A stretch of DNA of 64,000 nucleotides, taken from assembly GCA_001662425.1 (NCBI GenBank), contig BDDC01000037.1:55192-119191 (forward strand), read 5' to 3'. The notes below the pieces were generated by a model, which saw only the letters and a list, made by a program, of their open reading frames with translations, was not told where the DNA came from and ran no database searches. This document shows, piece by piece, positions 31,701 to 40,209 of the stretch. Origin of the DNA: Chlamydomonas sphaeroides (lineage: Eukaryota; Chlorophyta; Chlorophyceae; Chlamydomonadales; Chlamydomonadaceae). The translations under genes and the position numbers were made by a program. Each line of letters opens with the position of its first letter. The first letter of the stretch is position 1.

Positions 31701-34700
31701 TGTCTCCAACGCCCCCTCCCTAACTCCCGCAGCCGCCCGACTGCACCAAGTCCGCTGGCGACTGCGGCTCCTACCTGTCGGTGCCCTACTTCCTCACCTT
31801 TTTCCTCATCATCGCCGTCATCATGCTCAATCTGTTCACGGCAGTCATCATCGAGAACTTCGAGAAGACGCACGAGCAGGACGCGTGGAGGCTGACGCCG
31901 CAGGTGCGAGGTCGGAGGCTGCGGCTGGGGCTGGGGCCGGCAGCAGACGCCTGCTCGGGGTGCTCGGCTCGGGGCCCAAGTCCACGATACCTGCATCGTC
32001 GGCTCATGGCTGTTGCGGCGCGGCACTTCCGCCCACTCCCTCGTCACACCTCCCGCCCACCCTAGCGGTTGGCTCCTACCCCTGCTGCCCACGCCGCTGG
32101 TCCCCTTGCTCCACCCGGCTTCCCTCCCTCCCTTTCCCTCAGAACCTGGAGGACTTTGTGCTGCTGTGGTCCGAGTACGACGACGGCAGCGGCTCCATCG
32201 AGCCGCATGCGCTGGAGGAGCTGCTGCTGCGGCTGGACCCACCGCTGGGGCTGGGCCAGTACGCCGACAACAAGGAGGTCCTCAGGTGGGGCTGCTGAGG
32301 ATGAGGAGGCTGCTGCCACTGCTGCTTGGGCATCGCACGTACGCCTGCCGTGCCAGCACGGACCGCCCTTGGGCGGCTGCCTCGATGCGAGGGCCTGTGC
32401 GTGATAGTGCAGAGGATGCTCCGCAGTCGGTGTCGGACATTCTCGCGCCTGCAAGGAGCCCACCTCCGCCGAGTTCCCCTCGCTTGACCCCACGCCGTCC
32501 CCTGCCGTACGATGTATGACAGGTTTGTGTACGACCTGGACATCCCGCTGGTGGCCGGCCGCGTGCCGTTCCACAAGACCGCCTTTGAGCTGGTCAAGCG
32601 GACTAGCCAGGTGGAGATCCCGCAGGGCCAGCTCAAGGTAAGGGAGGGCAGGGTAGAGGGGCTGGGGAAAGTGGGAGGGACGGAAGCACAAGGGGGCTTG
32701 ACGCAGGAGGAGGGGCTGGGGAACCACGGGCTGCGATGGCGGCGACCGACGCGGGCTGTTGGTGTCAGCTGTATAACCGCTGCTCGCCACCTGACGCCCA
32801 CCAAGCATACCCCGCCGTCCCATGCTCCCGCTGCTGCCGCCCTCCGCGTCCCTCCCCTTGTCCGCCTCCCTCCAGGCCCAGCTGGAGGCTCTGATCGAGG
32901 CCTTCTTCCGCGACCTCAACGCCGCGCAGCCCGACGAGCAGATGCGCTTCAACGTGGCCGTCAGCGTCATGCTCATCCAGGTACGGCGTATGGGGCAGGG
33001 CAGGGGTGGCGGCGGGGGCAGAGGTACAGGGCAGAGGTGCAGGGCCAGAGGTGCAGGGCAGAGGTGTGGGGGGGCACGGCAGGCCGCAGGCCGCTAGCGA
33101 CGCGCCCCTGCAAGGTCGCTCCCCCAGGTGGGGTGAGGGTGCTACGCCACCTGACGGGGGGGCTGGGCTAGGGCCCGCCTGCGCCCGGCCGGCGCACCCA
33201 AATGCACCGAATTGTTGCTTCCAGTAACAGCGCTGACCGCCTCCTGACGTCCTGAGCCGTCCTGCCCAATGCCTGCTCAACCCGCCCCCGAGTCCAGCCC
33301 CTTCCCATCCGCTCTTCCATACCTGCCAATCCGGCGTTACGCCTAGGTTCCACGGCCCAACTGCTCTGAGCTAACACCCTCGGGCCGCCCGCAGCGGGAT
33401 GTTCACTAGGCCCTGCGCGCTGGCCACCACTGCAGTGCCCCCCGTGACTTTCTGCTTCCTTACACCTCCTGAATCCGCCCCCGGACGCCCTCCCTCCCGC
33501 TCCCTGCGCAGCGGCGCTGGCGCACTCGGATGCGCGCCAACCGCATGCGCAAGAAGAAGGCCTGGCGGGCGGCACGGCGCCAGGGGCCGCCCTTTGACGC
33601 CCTTATGGCGCCCGAGCAGGCGACGGCCATCGCCGAGGCCTTCCGCCGGCACCAGGCCGCGGCCGAGGAGGCGGCCAAGAAGGCGGACGCGGCGCGGCGG
33701 GCGGTGGCGCAGCGGCGGGCGGGCGGTGGCGCAGGTGCGGTTCGCGGGCGGTGGGCGGCGGTTGGGAGGGACGCGAGGGGCGGTGAGGGAGCGCCGTGCG
33801 GTGGCAGCGCGTGCGGCCGTGCTGAGCGCATGCGCGGTTGGCCTGATCGTGACAGCGTGGTGCGTGTTGGTTGCCAAGATCAGCCCTTGCTTGCCCAATT
33901 GCAGGCACCAATGAGGAGAAGAAAGCCGCAGAGGCAGCGGCGGCGGCCGCCGCCGCCGCGCAGCGCTGGCGCTTCAACCCCACGCTCACGCCGGCGCCGC
34001 TCCGTGGCGCGCTGGCCGCGAGCGCCGCCGCTCACGCCGTTGCGTCCCGGCCCGACGGGTTGTACGGCAGGTTTGTACGGCTCATGTCCATGGCCCGCCC
34101 CGGCGGCGGCGGCTTGGAGCCGGGCCCTGGTGGCGCCGCTGCCGCCACTGACACCGTGGAGGCCTTTGCGCCGCCACGTCGTATGAGCAGCGGCGGCGCT
34201 GCCGAGGCCGCGAGCGCCTGGGGCCTCATCCGCGGCGTGCGTCGCATGCTGACTAAGAACCTCAGCAGCACCAACCACCGGCACAGCAACCGCCGCCGTA
34301 ACGCGACCGGCGCCGCCTCGGCCGCGCCGTCAGAGGACGGGGAGGGCGGCGGCCGCGGTACTGCCAGGCCCAGCGACTCGGGCGCTGGTGCTGGCGCCGG
34401 AGATGCGGCTGAGGACGGCGGCATGCTGCGCCGCTTCTTGCGCCAGACCACGGCGTGGATGCGGGCGCCCAATGCGGAGCAGGAGCAAGGCCCGCCGCCG
34501 GAGCAGGAGGCGGCGGCGATGGGCCGCGTGCGGCGCGGCGGTAGCGCGACGGCGGGCACGGGGCGCGCGCGGCGCGCAAGCTTACGGGAGGGCGCCGGCG
34601 AGGAGGACGCGGCGGCGGATCCGGCCACGCGGCGCATGCAGGCTATGATGAAGTGGGTCGGGGCGGCTGCTGGGGGCCGGGGCTTGGAGGATGGGGCGGC

Positions 34701-35514
34701 GGCTGCTGCGCTGGGCCGTGGGCCGGGATGTGGGTCTGGATGTGGGTCGGGATGTGGGTCGGGACGCGGGTCGGGATGTGGCATGTGGGTCGGGCTGCGC
34801 CCTTGTGGCGCAGCACCGGCCTTGAATGGGGCATGCTTGGCCGCCTCGTCGTCTAACCATACTCTGTCCGCACGCACGTATGCCTGCTGCAGGTTTGCCC
34901 TGGCGGCCAGCGAGCTGACGGCAGCGGCTGCCGTGGCAAAGCAGGAGGAGCGGGCGCATCTCATCATGAGCACCCGGCGGCGGATCGGCTCGGCCCCGGG
35001 GGCTTGCGGCCGCGAAGGAAGCGACAGCGACCGCGAAGGCGACGACGACGAGGAAGGTGACGCTGCCGCCGCCGCTGTCGGCAGCAGGACGCGTCGCAGC
35101 AGCCGCAGCAGCCGCAGCAGTGTCGCAGGCGCCGGCGGTAGCGACGACGACGAAGGCGACGGTGGCGACCGAAGCAGCCGCCGGCAGCAGCGCCGCCGGG
35201 GAGCGCATCGTATCAGCAATGGCGGTGGGGCCCAACCGGCAAGGCACAGCTCCAGCGGCGTGGCAACGACCGGCAACCGCCGCGTCAGCTACAGCGGAGC
35301 CCCAACGGTGCTGGGAGAGCCAAGTGGCGCCAGCGAGCCGCGCGGCGAAAGTGGCAGCGACGGCGAGGGTGAGGCCAGCGGCCGCTTCCGCCGCGACCAG
35401 CAGCGGCGCAGCAGCGGCTGGAGCAGTGGCCGCAGCGGCCGCAGTGGCCGCAGCGGCCGGAGCGGCCGGAGCGGTCGGAGCCTGCGCAGCGCCATGGCGC
35501 GCCGCACCGAGTGA
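15243..35514 (+). CDS. Giant four-domain voltage-gated cation channel alpha subunit (CaV/NaV superfamily)
   Basis: Pore-forming membrane channel with four homologous S1-S6 repeats, about 3,700 residues in some 38 exons; exon lists are under the domain entries. S4 sensors are clear: RALRALRALRPLRTVTR (I), RAFRALRLLKAFR (II), RVLRALKPLRLLTR (III), RVLRIFRLQRLLRVMRLVRK (IV). Pore signatures are CITLTGW, VLTLENY, VATLNGY and VATGDNW, so the four filter positions read T/E/N/D rather than EEEE (CaV) or DEKA (NaV). After domain IV come an EF-hand-like and pre-IQ region (FVLLWSEYDDGSGS...PPLGLGQY) as in CaV channels. In ciliated algae such channels serve ciliary or photoresponse currents, which is inference here. 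The start is uncertain: the frame is open from 15243, but the first 80 codons look unlike the rest and a strong hairpin precedes the ATG; ATG 15586 or 15901 are alternatives. Part of domain III is lost in an N gap. TGA at 35512. Confidence 0.95.
16276..20834 (+). other. Channel domain I and I-II linker
   Basis: Exons: 15243-16335, 16936-17013, 17312-17421, 17561-17710, 17882-18085, 18378-18566, 18705-18767, 18878-18976, 19152-20174, 20784-20834. S1 is FEMIVVLIIFGNMITLALY, split by an intron. S2 is NGLFTIEMVLRILTL, S5 is LLGSAVGLMFLFMFVFAVAG, with a Cys-rich turret (CYSDIS...GCGNWRTCPANYTC). The pore has CITLTGW with Thr where CaV channels have Glu. S6 runs IYYLLLVSIGAYVL-VNLFLAVL. The I-II linker has a 341-codon exon with a Gln run (CAG repeat at 19279-19302), Gly/Ala tracts and HGHGHG. 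A possible 12-base micro-exon (GYGS, about 21128-21139) precedes domain II. Confidence 0.92.
20645..20712 (+). repeat. Tandem repeat in channel intron
   Basis: A unit containing CCGCTGGTCATGATCCCCTC is repeated about 2.5 times in the intron before the exon at 20784. Simple tandem repeat; no function inferred. Confidence 0.7.
21220..26538 (+). other. Channel domain II and very long II-III linker
   Basis: Exons: 21220-21405, 21573-21659, 21983-22071, 22358-22502, 22695-22802, 23064-23231, 23346-26538. S1 is YIMLAIIVANTVLLAMEY, S2 VFTGLFTLEMAIKLFGMG, S4 RAFRALRLLKAFRYLGPLR, pore VLTLENY (Glu kept), S6 ILVGKYILLTLFLAVTLEAF. The intron at 21660 is GC-AG (AAG|GCAAGC). The 23346-26538 exon encodes about 1,064 residues of Ala/Pro/Ser/Gly-rich linker. 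It contains a duplicated block RTPVTDSFRARLP (24396 and 24477 regions) and acidic patches (DDDDDDDG near 25230). The linker is probably cytoplasmic and disordered. Confidence 0.92.
21681..21741 (+). repeat. GGGGCTC-type minisatellite in channel intron
   Basis: Imperfect repeats of GGGGCTC(A/C)TG and GGGGGCTCAGG directly after the GC-type donor at 21660. Intronic simple repeat. Confidence 0.7.
27438..27795. other. Assembly gap (358 N)
   Basis: Run of N inside channel domain III, covering an intron end and the start of the exon that finishes at 27849. Confidence 0.99.
28306..28356 (+). repeat. CCACGTG-type tandem repeat in channel intron
   Basis: GCCACGTGCCACGTGCCACA units repeat in the intron between the S2 and S3 exons of domain III. 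Simple repeat. Confidence 0.7.
29973..30022 (+). repeat. (CACGC)10 microsatellite in channel intron
   Basis: Ten near-perfect CACGC units in the intron before the first domain IV exon. Simple repeat, useful as a polymorphic marker. Confidence 0.9.
30045..35514 (+). other. Channel domain IV and C-terminal tail
   Basis: Exons: 30045-30248, 30530-30646, 30786-30905, 31065-31150, 31373-31538, 31733-31903, 32143-32285, 32523-32637, 32876-32980, 33512-33734, 33905-35514. S1 is VMMVIIVLNVILLAATWY, S2 FTAIYVAEAVLKLYGLG, S4 has six Arg at three-residue spacing, pore FRVATGDNW (Asp at the filter position), S6 FLTFFLIIAVIMLNLFTAVI followed by ENFEKT. The tail has an EF-hand-like segment, then RMRKKKAWRAARR (basic, IQ-like position), then a long Ser/Arg/Gly-rich disordered end with RSGRSGRSGRSGR repeats. 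An optional intron may span about 34730-34893, where a minisatellite lies in frame. Confidence 0.92.
34724..34795 (+). repeat. GGATGTGGGTCGG minisatellite in the channel's last exon
   Basis: Units of (G)GATGTGGGTCGG or a close variant repeat about five times. Related units recur at 35896-35950, 36781-36870, 38418-38433 and, inverted, near 40888-40912. The array is either translated as Gly/Cys-rich sequence or removed as an intron. Confidence 0.8.
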
Positions 35515-36106
35515 GGCGGGAGGGAGGGAGCGTTGCGGAATGCGACTAGGAGTGCGCTGTGGAGTGAGTGGCGGCGGGCGGCTCGCTAGCACACGTGTGT
35601 TCGCCAAGCAGCCGAGGCCCAAGGCTGTGCCCGGCGGCAGTGGCGGCCTCTGGCACTTGCGCAGCGCAGGAGCCTACAAACGAGCGGACTTACTGTGGGA
35701 GAACCTGCATGGCAACTGAACTCAGTACGGCTGCTGCCGCGGAATGCACTCGCGCCGTTGGCGGCCTGTCGAGGGCGGGCGTGCGGGCGGCAGGCGGCTG
35801 CACCTGGGGGCGTGAGCGTCGGTTTGTGGGGGCCTTAAATAAGCTCGCTTGCGATCTGCCGGGGACTGCGAGTGCTGCCTGCCCGACAATGCTGTTGTGG
35901 GTCGGGATGTGGGTTTGGGCTGCGACGTGAGCCGCCATGTGGGTCGGGCTGGGGGCCGTGGGCTTGGCAAGCTGCCTTGTGGCAAGTGGGGTCTGCCCGC
36001 GCTCAGCTCCGCAACGGCAATGCATGGCCTCAGCTCGAGGGGGCTTGCAAGCACGCGGCGGCGCGTCAATAAGGCGCAGCAGCGCCCCTTGTTGGGGCGG
36101 CGCGTT

Positions 36107-36240
36107 GCGAGGCCTGTATGGATGGACGTGAACATGATGTGGCGTTGGTGCACGTGGCGGCATGCGGTTGTGCTCCACTGCCCCCGTGTTGGGTGTGGGT
36201 CATCAGCCCATCGTTGGGCCGGCGGCGTCCTTGGGGCCAA
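36107..36240. repeat. Direct repeat flanking the Fanzor-like gene, left copy
   Basis: Matches 38140-38265 closely: GCGAGGCCTG.ATGGATGGAC, CACGTGGCGGCATGCGGTTG and GGGTCATCAGCCCAT are shared in order. Both copies are in the same orientation, on either side of 36932-37881, so they may be the ends of a composite or nested mobile element. Confidence 0.85.
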
Positions 36241-36576
36241 CACAGGCCCCTATATCTCTGGTGACACAACCAAAAAGGCATTTATGCATAAGCGCGAGCG
36301 ATGCAATGGCAAGCGTGCGATCAAGTTCGTGTGGCGAGTTGGGGGGCCGCGGCAGCGCTCGGCACCAAGGGAGTCTCCTGCTTGGAACGCTTGGGTATGG
36401 CTGGACAGCTGCCGTGGGTGGGGGCGCAGCGGCGCCTCGGCTTGTGCCGTACGCTGCACGCTTGCTGTAGGATGGAATGGGCACGTTAGGCGCACTGGTG
36501 TCACGACACACTACGTGCGTGGCGAAGTACAGCACGCTGCCATACGGGCAGCGCGAGGCGTGTCGGAGGGACTTGA

Positions 36577-36581
36577 TGTAA
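36577..36581 (+). promoter_or_regulatory. TGTAA polyadenylation motif
   Basis: First TGTAA after the channel stop, 1.06 kb downstream. Possible transcript end for the channel; it could equally belong to the repeat island. Confidence 0.3.
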
Positions 36582-36931
36582 AGCGCGTGATGCGGTGCCG
36601 AGTGCGCGTTGCGTCTTGAAGCGGCCGCAGCGAGGGCAGGACGGTAGCGGACAGCAGCTCGAGGGCATCCGGCCTGGTCAGAGAAACCAACGTGCCTGTG
36701 CGCGAAGCAGCATTCAGGGGGCCCAAGTCCCTCCACAAAGGGGGCGCCACGACCCGCTACTGGGGGGCGCCGCCCGTCCGGCGATGTGGGTCGGACTGCG
36801 GGTGAAGGCTGGGATGTGGGTCGGACTGGGGTTGCGGGCTGGGACATGGGTCGGCATGTGGGTCGGGCTGTGTGCTGAGCTGCCATGGGCTGGGCACCTG
36901 TTGGGCGGCTGGGGCGGCCTCCCCTGTGCAG

Positions 36932-37578
36932 GACCTCCTGGCCTACTACTTCGACCCCCGCCAGAGCAAGAAGCGGCTCAAGGTGTACATCCGCAAGCAG
37001 CGGGGGCTGCACCGCGAAGCCGTGCGGCTGACTGGCGGGCGGCCCAAGGACGAGGTGGTGGTGGACTGGGGATGCGGCAGCGCCGGGTGGAACTCGGCGA
37101 TCCGCCGCCAGGGCCAGCTGCCTCGCAAGGAGTTCGTTCGGCTGCTGTACGAGCTGTATGTGCGGCACGTGGTCATCATTAACGAGTGCCGCACCTCGCA
37201 GGTACGAAGGTTGGGTGGGCGGTGGCGTGTGCAGTGCATGCCTGCTGGGAAGGGAGCATGTGGTGCTTGCTCAAAGCCTCACGGAGCGTGCGCGGCCCCT
37301 GCCCTACGCCCCAGGTCTGCAACAACTGCGGGTGCGGCCAGCTGCCTGCGAGGGTGCTACCTGGGGCGCGGCGTGCGCATGGCGTGCAAGTCTGCCAAGG
37401 CTGCGGCACGACATGAGTGAGTGTCGCGGGGTTATGGATGGATGCATGGGCGGCCGGGTGAATGGGTAACTATCACCAGCAGCGGGACTGCGCGGTAAAA
37501 ACACCGGCAGCGTAATAGCACGCTCCTGCCCACCCCCTCCTCCCCCCGCCAGACCGTGGCCTCAACGCTGCTCTTCAC

Positions 37579-37624
<46 letters not shown>

Positions 37625-37881
37625 GCCTCCAGCTGCTCGGGGCTGAGCGCCCGGCCTGCTTCCGCCCTGGCGGCGGCGGTGGGCCGGGCGGCGATGGGCC
37701 GGGCGGCGGAGGCGGGGGTGGTGGTAGCGGCCGCCGCAAGCGGCCGCGACACAGCGAGAGCGGCAGCAGCGACGACGTGCATTGGGAGATATGGTCCTGC
37801 CGTTTCAGGCAGATCGGGCGGCTAGGTCCGGCCCGTTGGGTGAGGGCACGGATGTCGGTGTGCCCTGGACCCCTGAAATAG
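36932..37881 (+). pseudogene. Fanzor-type (eukaryotic TnpB-like) RNA-guided nuclease, C-terminal half, degenerate
   Basis: Exon 36932-37201 encodes a charged helix (KKRLKVYIRKQRGLHREAV), then VVVDWGCGS and VVIINECRTSQ. Exon 37315-37414 continues as VCNNCGCGQ ... VQVCQGCGTT, a four-Cys zinc ribbon. Exon 37553-37881 gives RGLNAALHM, then a poly-Leu run from a (CTG)n tract, LGAERPACFRP, a Gly-rich stretch and the basic motif GRRKRPRH. The order WGxGS, NE(C/Y/F)RTS, zinc ribbon, (D)xNAA, RP..FR is that of Fanzor/TnpB RuvC-domain proteins, which cut DNA guided by a transposon-encoded RNA. It appears inactive: the expected Asp before LNAA is Gly, and the second exon runs into TGA at its donor, as if one base of a Trp codon were lost. 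The N-terminal half and RuvC-I Asp were not found. Confidence 0.7.
37579..37620 (+). repeat. (CTG)n trinucleotide tract
   Basis: About 13 CTG units in the third Fanzor-like exon, read as poly-Leu. This is a typical slippage tract and probably expanded within a relic. Confidence 0.9.
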
Positions 37882-37968
37882 CCCCAGCTATGACCGCATG
37901 ATGACCGGCGATGTGCGTCTGGTCTGGGTGGCCTCTTTTGGGGCGAGCCATGCACCCATGCGCAGCTG
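37793..37968. repeat. Dispersed repeat, copy B (also at 14711-14893)
   Basis: Nearly identical to copy A; begins inside the last Fanzor-like exon (around GTCCTGCCGT) and ends near GCAGCTG. Differences are scattered single bases and one T in a T-run. Confidence 0.85.
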
Positions 37969-39107
37969 AGACAGGCTTTGCATCCCTCTCCATTAGCACT
38001 CGGTCACGATCTGGTAGTGCGATGTGGGGTCAAGTAGAGCGCCAACCGTGCCGCTTGTGGGCACTCGCTTATTTGGTCAAGCGCACGCACACCGTTGGTG
38101 CGCCGGCCATGCGCAGCACGGATGCCCATCAGCGGCCGCCGCGATGCGAGGCCTGGATGGATGGACGTGACACTGCTATGGCGTTGTTGCACGTGGCGGC
38201 ATGCGGTTGTGCTCCACTGCCCCGGTGTTGGGTGCGGGTCATCAGCCCATTGTTGGGCCGGGGGGCCTAGCGTTGAAGCGGCGGAGCCCTAGATGACAGT
38301 AAGAGCCTTTTTATCACGCGACACAACAGCGAGGCCATCAGAGACGTGCGCTACCGATGCGTCGGGAGACGTACGACGTCGTGGGCTTGCGGCATGGCTA
38401 CACCACACCACCCGTCCGGGATGTGGGTCGGGCCAGCAGCTGCAACGCCGAGATTGTACTGTGTCAGGAGGAACCTAGTGCCGCCGGCGTGATCACAGAC
38501 ACCTTTCTGAGGCAGGGAGAGACCAAAAAATGGAGAAACCCGAACGAAGGCAGCTCGAGGCGTGAGGTGCTGTAGTTTGTACGCTGTGCATTCGCTACCG
38601 TGCGTTGAGCGGGGGGGACCAAGTGCAAGCGCCGTTACGGTAGCTGCGCGTGCTGTGTTTCAGTGGCGCTCCATAGCGCGGCGGCCAGCAGGAGAGCAGG
38701 CATCACCTGGGCCGCAGGCTGCCTGTGCCGCGCAGCCGCAGCAATACCGTAGCGCTTGGTCAAGTAACTGGCAGCGCCACGTCGCGCCGGGTGGGGGCAG
38801 GCCCCTTGCGTGGCACCGAGGGCGTCAGCCACAACCGCACTGCACCGCAAAGTACAGGATGGTGCATATGCTGCAAGCTCTGCTGCTGGCCGCGGCGTGA
38901 CAGAGCGACCAATGCTGGGATGTGTGCACATGGCTCCCGTACTGGCGAGCGTCGCCTTTGATGCTTCCAGCCAGTGCGCACATGATGATGCTTTAATGTC
39001 ATCGCGATCGAGAGTTGGCGCTGAGGGGAAGGCGCATGTGCAGTCGGGCCATGCAACAGTTGTCGACCATACAACCTGTCTTCCGTGACCTTAGTGCCTC
39101 AGTTTGC
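37882..39107. other. Right part of the repeat island
   Basis: Contains the end of copy B, the right flanking repeat at 38140-38265, and one GGATGTGGGTCGG unit near 38418. No gene recognised; the last 500 bases are probably upstream sequence of the small membrane-protein gene. Confidence 0.55.
38140..38265. repeat. Direct repeat flanking the Fanzor-like gene, right copy
   Basis: Partner of 36107-36240, in the same orientation. Both copies contain GTGGCGGCATGCGGTTGTGC and a following GTTGGGCCGG string. Confidence 0.85.
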
Positions 39108-39114
39108 TATATAA
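39108..39114 (+). promoter_or_regulatory. TATA box (TATATAA)
   Basis: TATATAA followed by GCC sits 88 bases before ATG 39202, a good spacing for a core promoter of the small membrane-protein gene. Confidence 0.5.
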
Positions 39115-39201
39115 GCCACATACCTTCAGCCCCAGAACACGTGCATAGCAGAGTTGGCTTCCACAAACTTCAACAACAAACATCTCCAACGCGGTTCCGT
39201 T

Positions 39202-40209
39202 ATGGCCTGCAGTGTCCTTGTGCCTCGGTACTCGCCTCTGAGCTGCGGAGCTACATCCGGATGTCGGCGTCGCGGCGACGGGCTTGTGGCGCGCGCGGCC
39301 GGTAGCCCCATGCCCTCGTCGCGTGTCCCGACCCCGCCTAGCAGCGCTTCGGAGACGGCGACCAACGCGACCTCTGAAACGGGGCCTCTCGAGCAGGTGC
39401 GATTTTCGTCCTGCGAACGACTGGTCGTGGGCTGTCGCGCCCGGGACTCGTGTGACGCGGCACAAAGCCAGCCACGCACCCATTTTTTGCACTGCAACGC
39501 GTCCTGGCTAACGTTGACCTATTGAGCTCAGCAGTCTTGTTTACGGCATAGCGCGCCTAGAGCCGACCGATGTACACTGTGACATGCGCTCTTGAGGGTT
39601 CCCGTCGCCGCGCACTTCACTGCGGCGCACTCGTCAAAACAGCAAGTAGACCTGCAACTCGTATTAGTGAGCGACCTCGGCACCTCCGCGCACCTTCGTC
39701 CCGGTGCTGGAGCCCGCTCTCACGCGTTCACCTTCGTCCCGGTGCCCTCGCAGCCGCAAGCGTCCACCGCCTCCCCCTCCGTCGTGCGCGCGCTACGCGG
39801 TGGCAACCGCAGCATCCGCCTCCTGAGTGCCGAGAGCCGGCGTTTCGCCGACTGGGGACGGCGGGCGACGGCCTTAGCCACTGCCCTGGCGCTTATAACC
39901 CTGGTGAGCCCTGGCGCCCGTCGTTCCGCCTCCTGTCATTTCATGTAGCACCTACACGCAGATGCTGCGGCCAAGTACCTCCTCGTGTTTTGCCGTACCT
40001 CCGCTGCTACAGCCAGTGCCGCCCCCAATTGCCACCCCACACTCTCTGGCATCTGCCCTCCCACACAGGCCTTCTACGGCCAGGACCTCGTGTCGCAGCT
40101 GGGCCGCATAACGCAGCTTCCTGTCGACGAGGTCGACTACATCCTCTACTTCCTCATCGTCTTCTTCGTCGTGGACCTGATCGTGCCGCGCTCGCGCCTC
40201 CGGCAGTGA
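39202..40209 (+). CDS. Small organelle-targeted membrane protein (unrecognised)
   Basis: Three exons, 39202-39396, 39643-39903 and 40069-40209, join in phase 0 at each GT-AG junction to give 198 residues. The N-terminus (MACSVLVPRYSPLS...RRRGDGLVARAA) is rich in Arg, Ser and Ala, poor in acids and has a VARAA site, as in green-algal chloroplast transit peptides. The C-terminal part has two hydrophobic helices, ATALATALALITLAFYG and YILYFLIVFFVVDLIV, joined by QDLVSQLGRITQLPVDEVD, and ends in PRSRLRQ. Thylakoid, envelope or inner mitochondrial membrane are all possible. I do not recognise a family. ATG 39202 is preferred because of the TATA box 88 bases upstream; ATG 39154 is an in-frame alternative. 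Confidence 0.55.

Larger units (their letters stand above)
35515..36931. other. Repeat island between the channel and the Fanzor-like gene
   Basis: No intact gene seen. It holds copies of the GGATGTGGGTCGG unit, the first copy of a dispersed repeat (36107-36240), and TGTAA at 36577-36581 that may end the channel transcript. The N-terminal half of the Fanzor-like protein was not recognised here. Confidence 0.55.

Noticed and set aside
34724..34795. CRISPR-like array in the GGATGTGGGTCGG repeats
   Set aside because: Units are short, contiguous and lack unique spacers; an ordinary minisatellite.
37793..37968. Minus-strand open frame (SWGYFRG.GHTD) conserved in both repeat copies
   Set aside because: The copies are so similar that all frames stay open; substitutions do not favour any frame, so coding is not supported.
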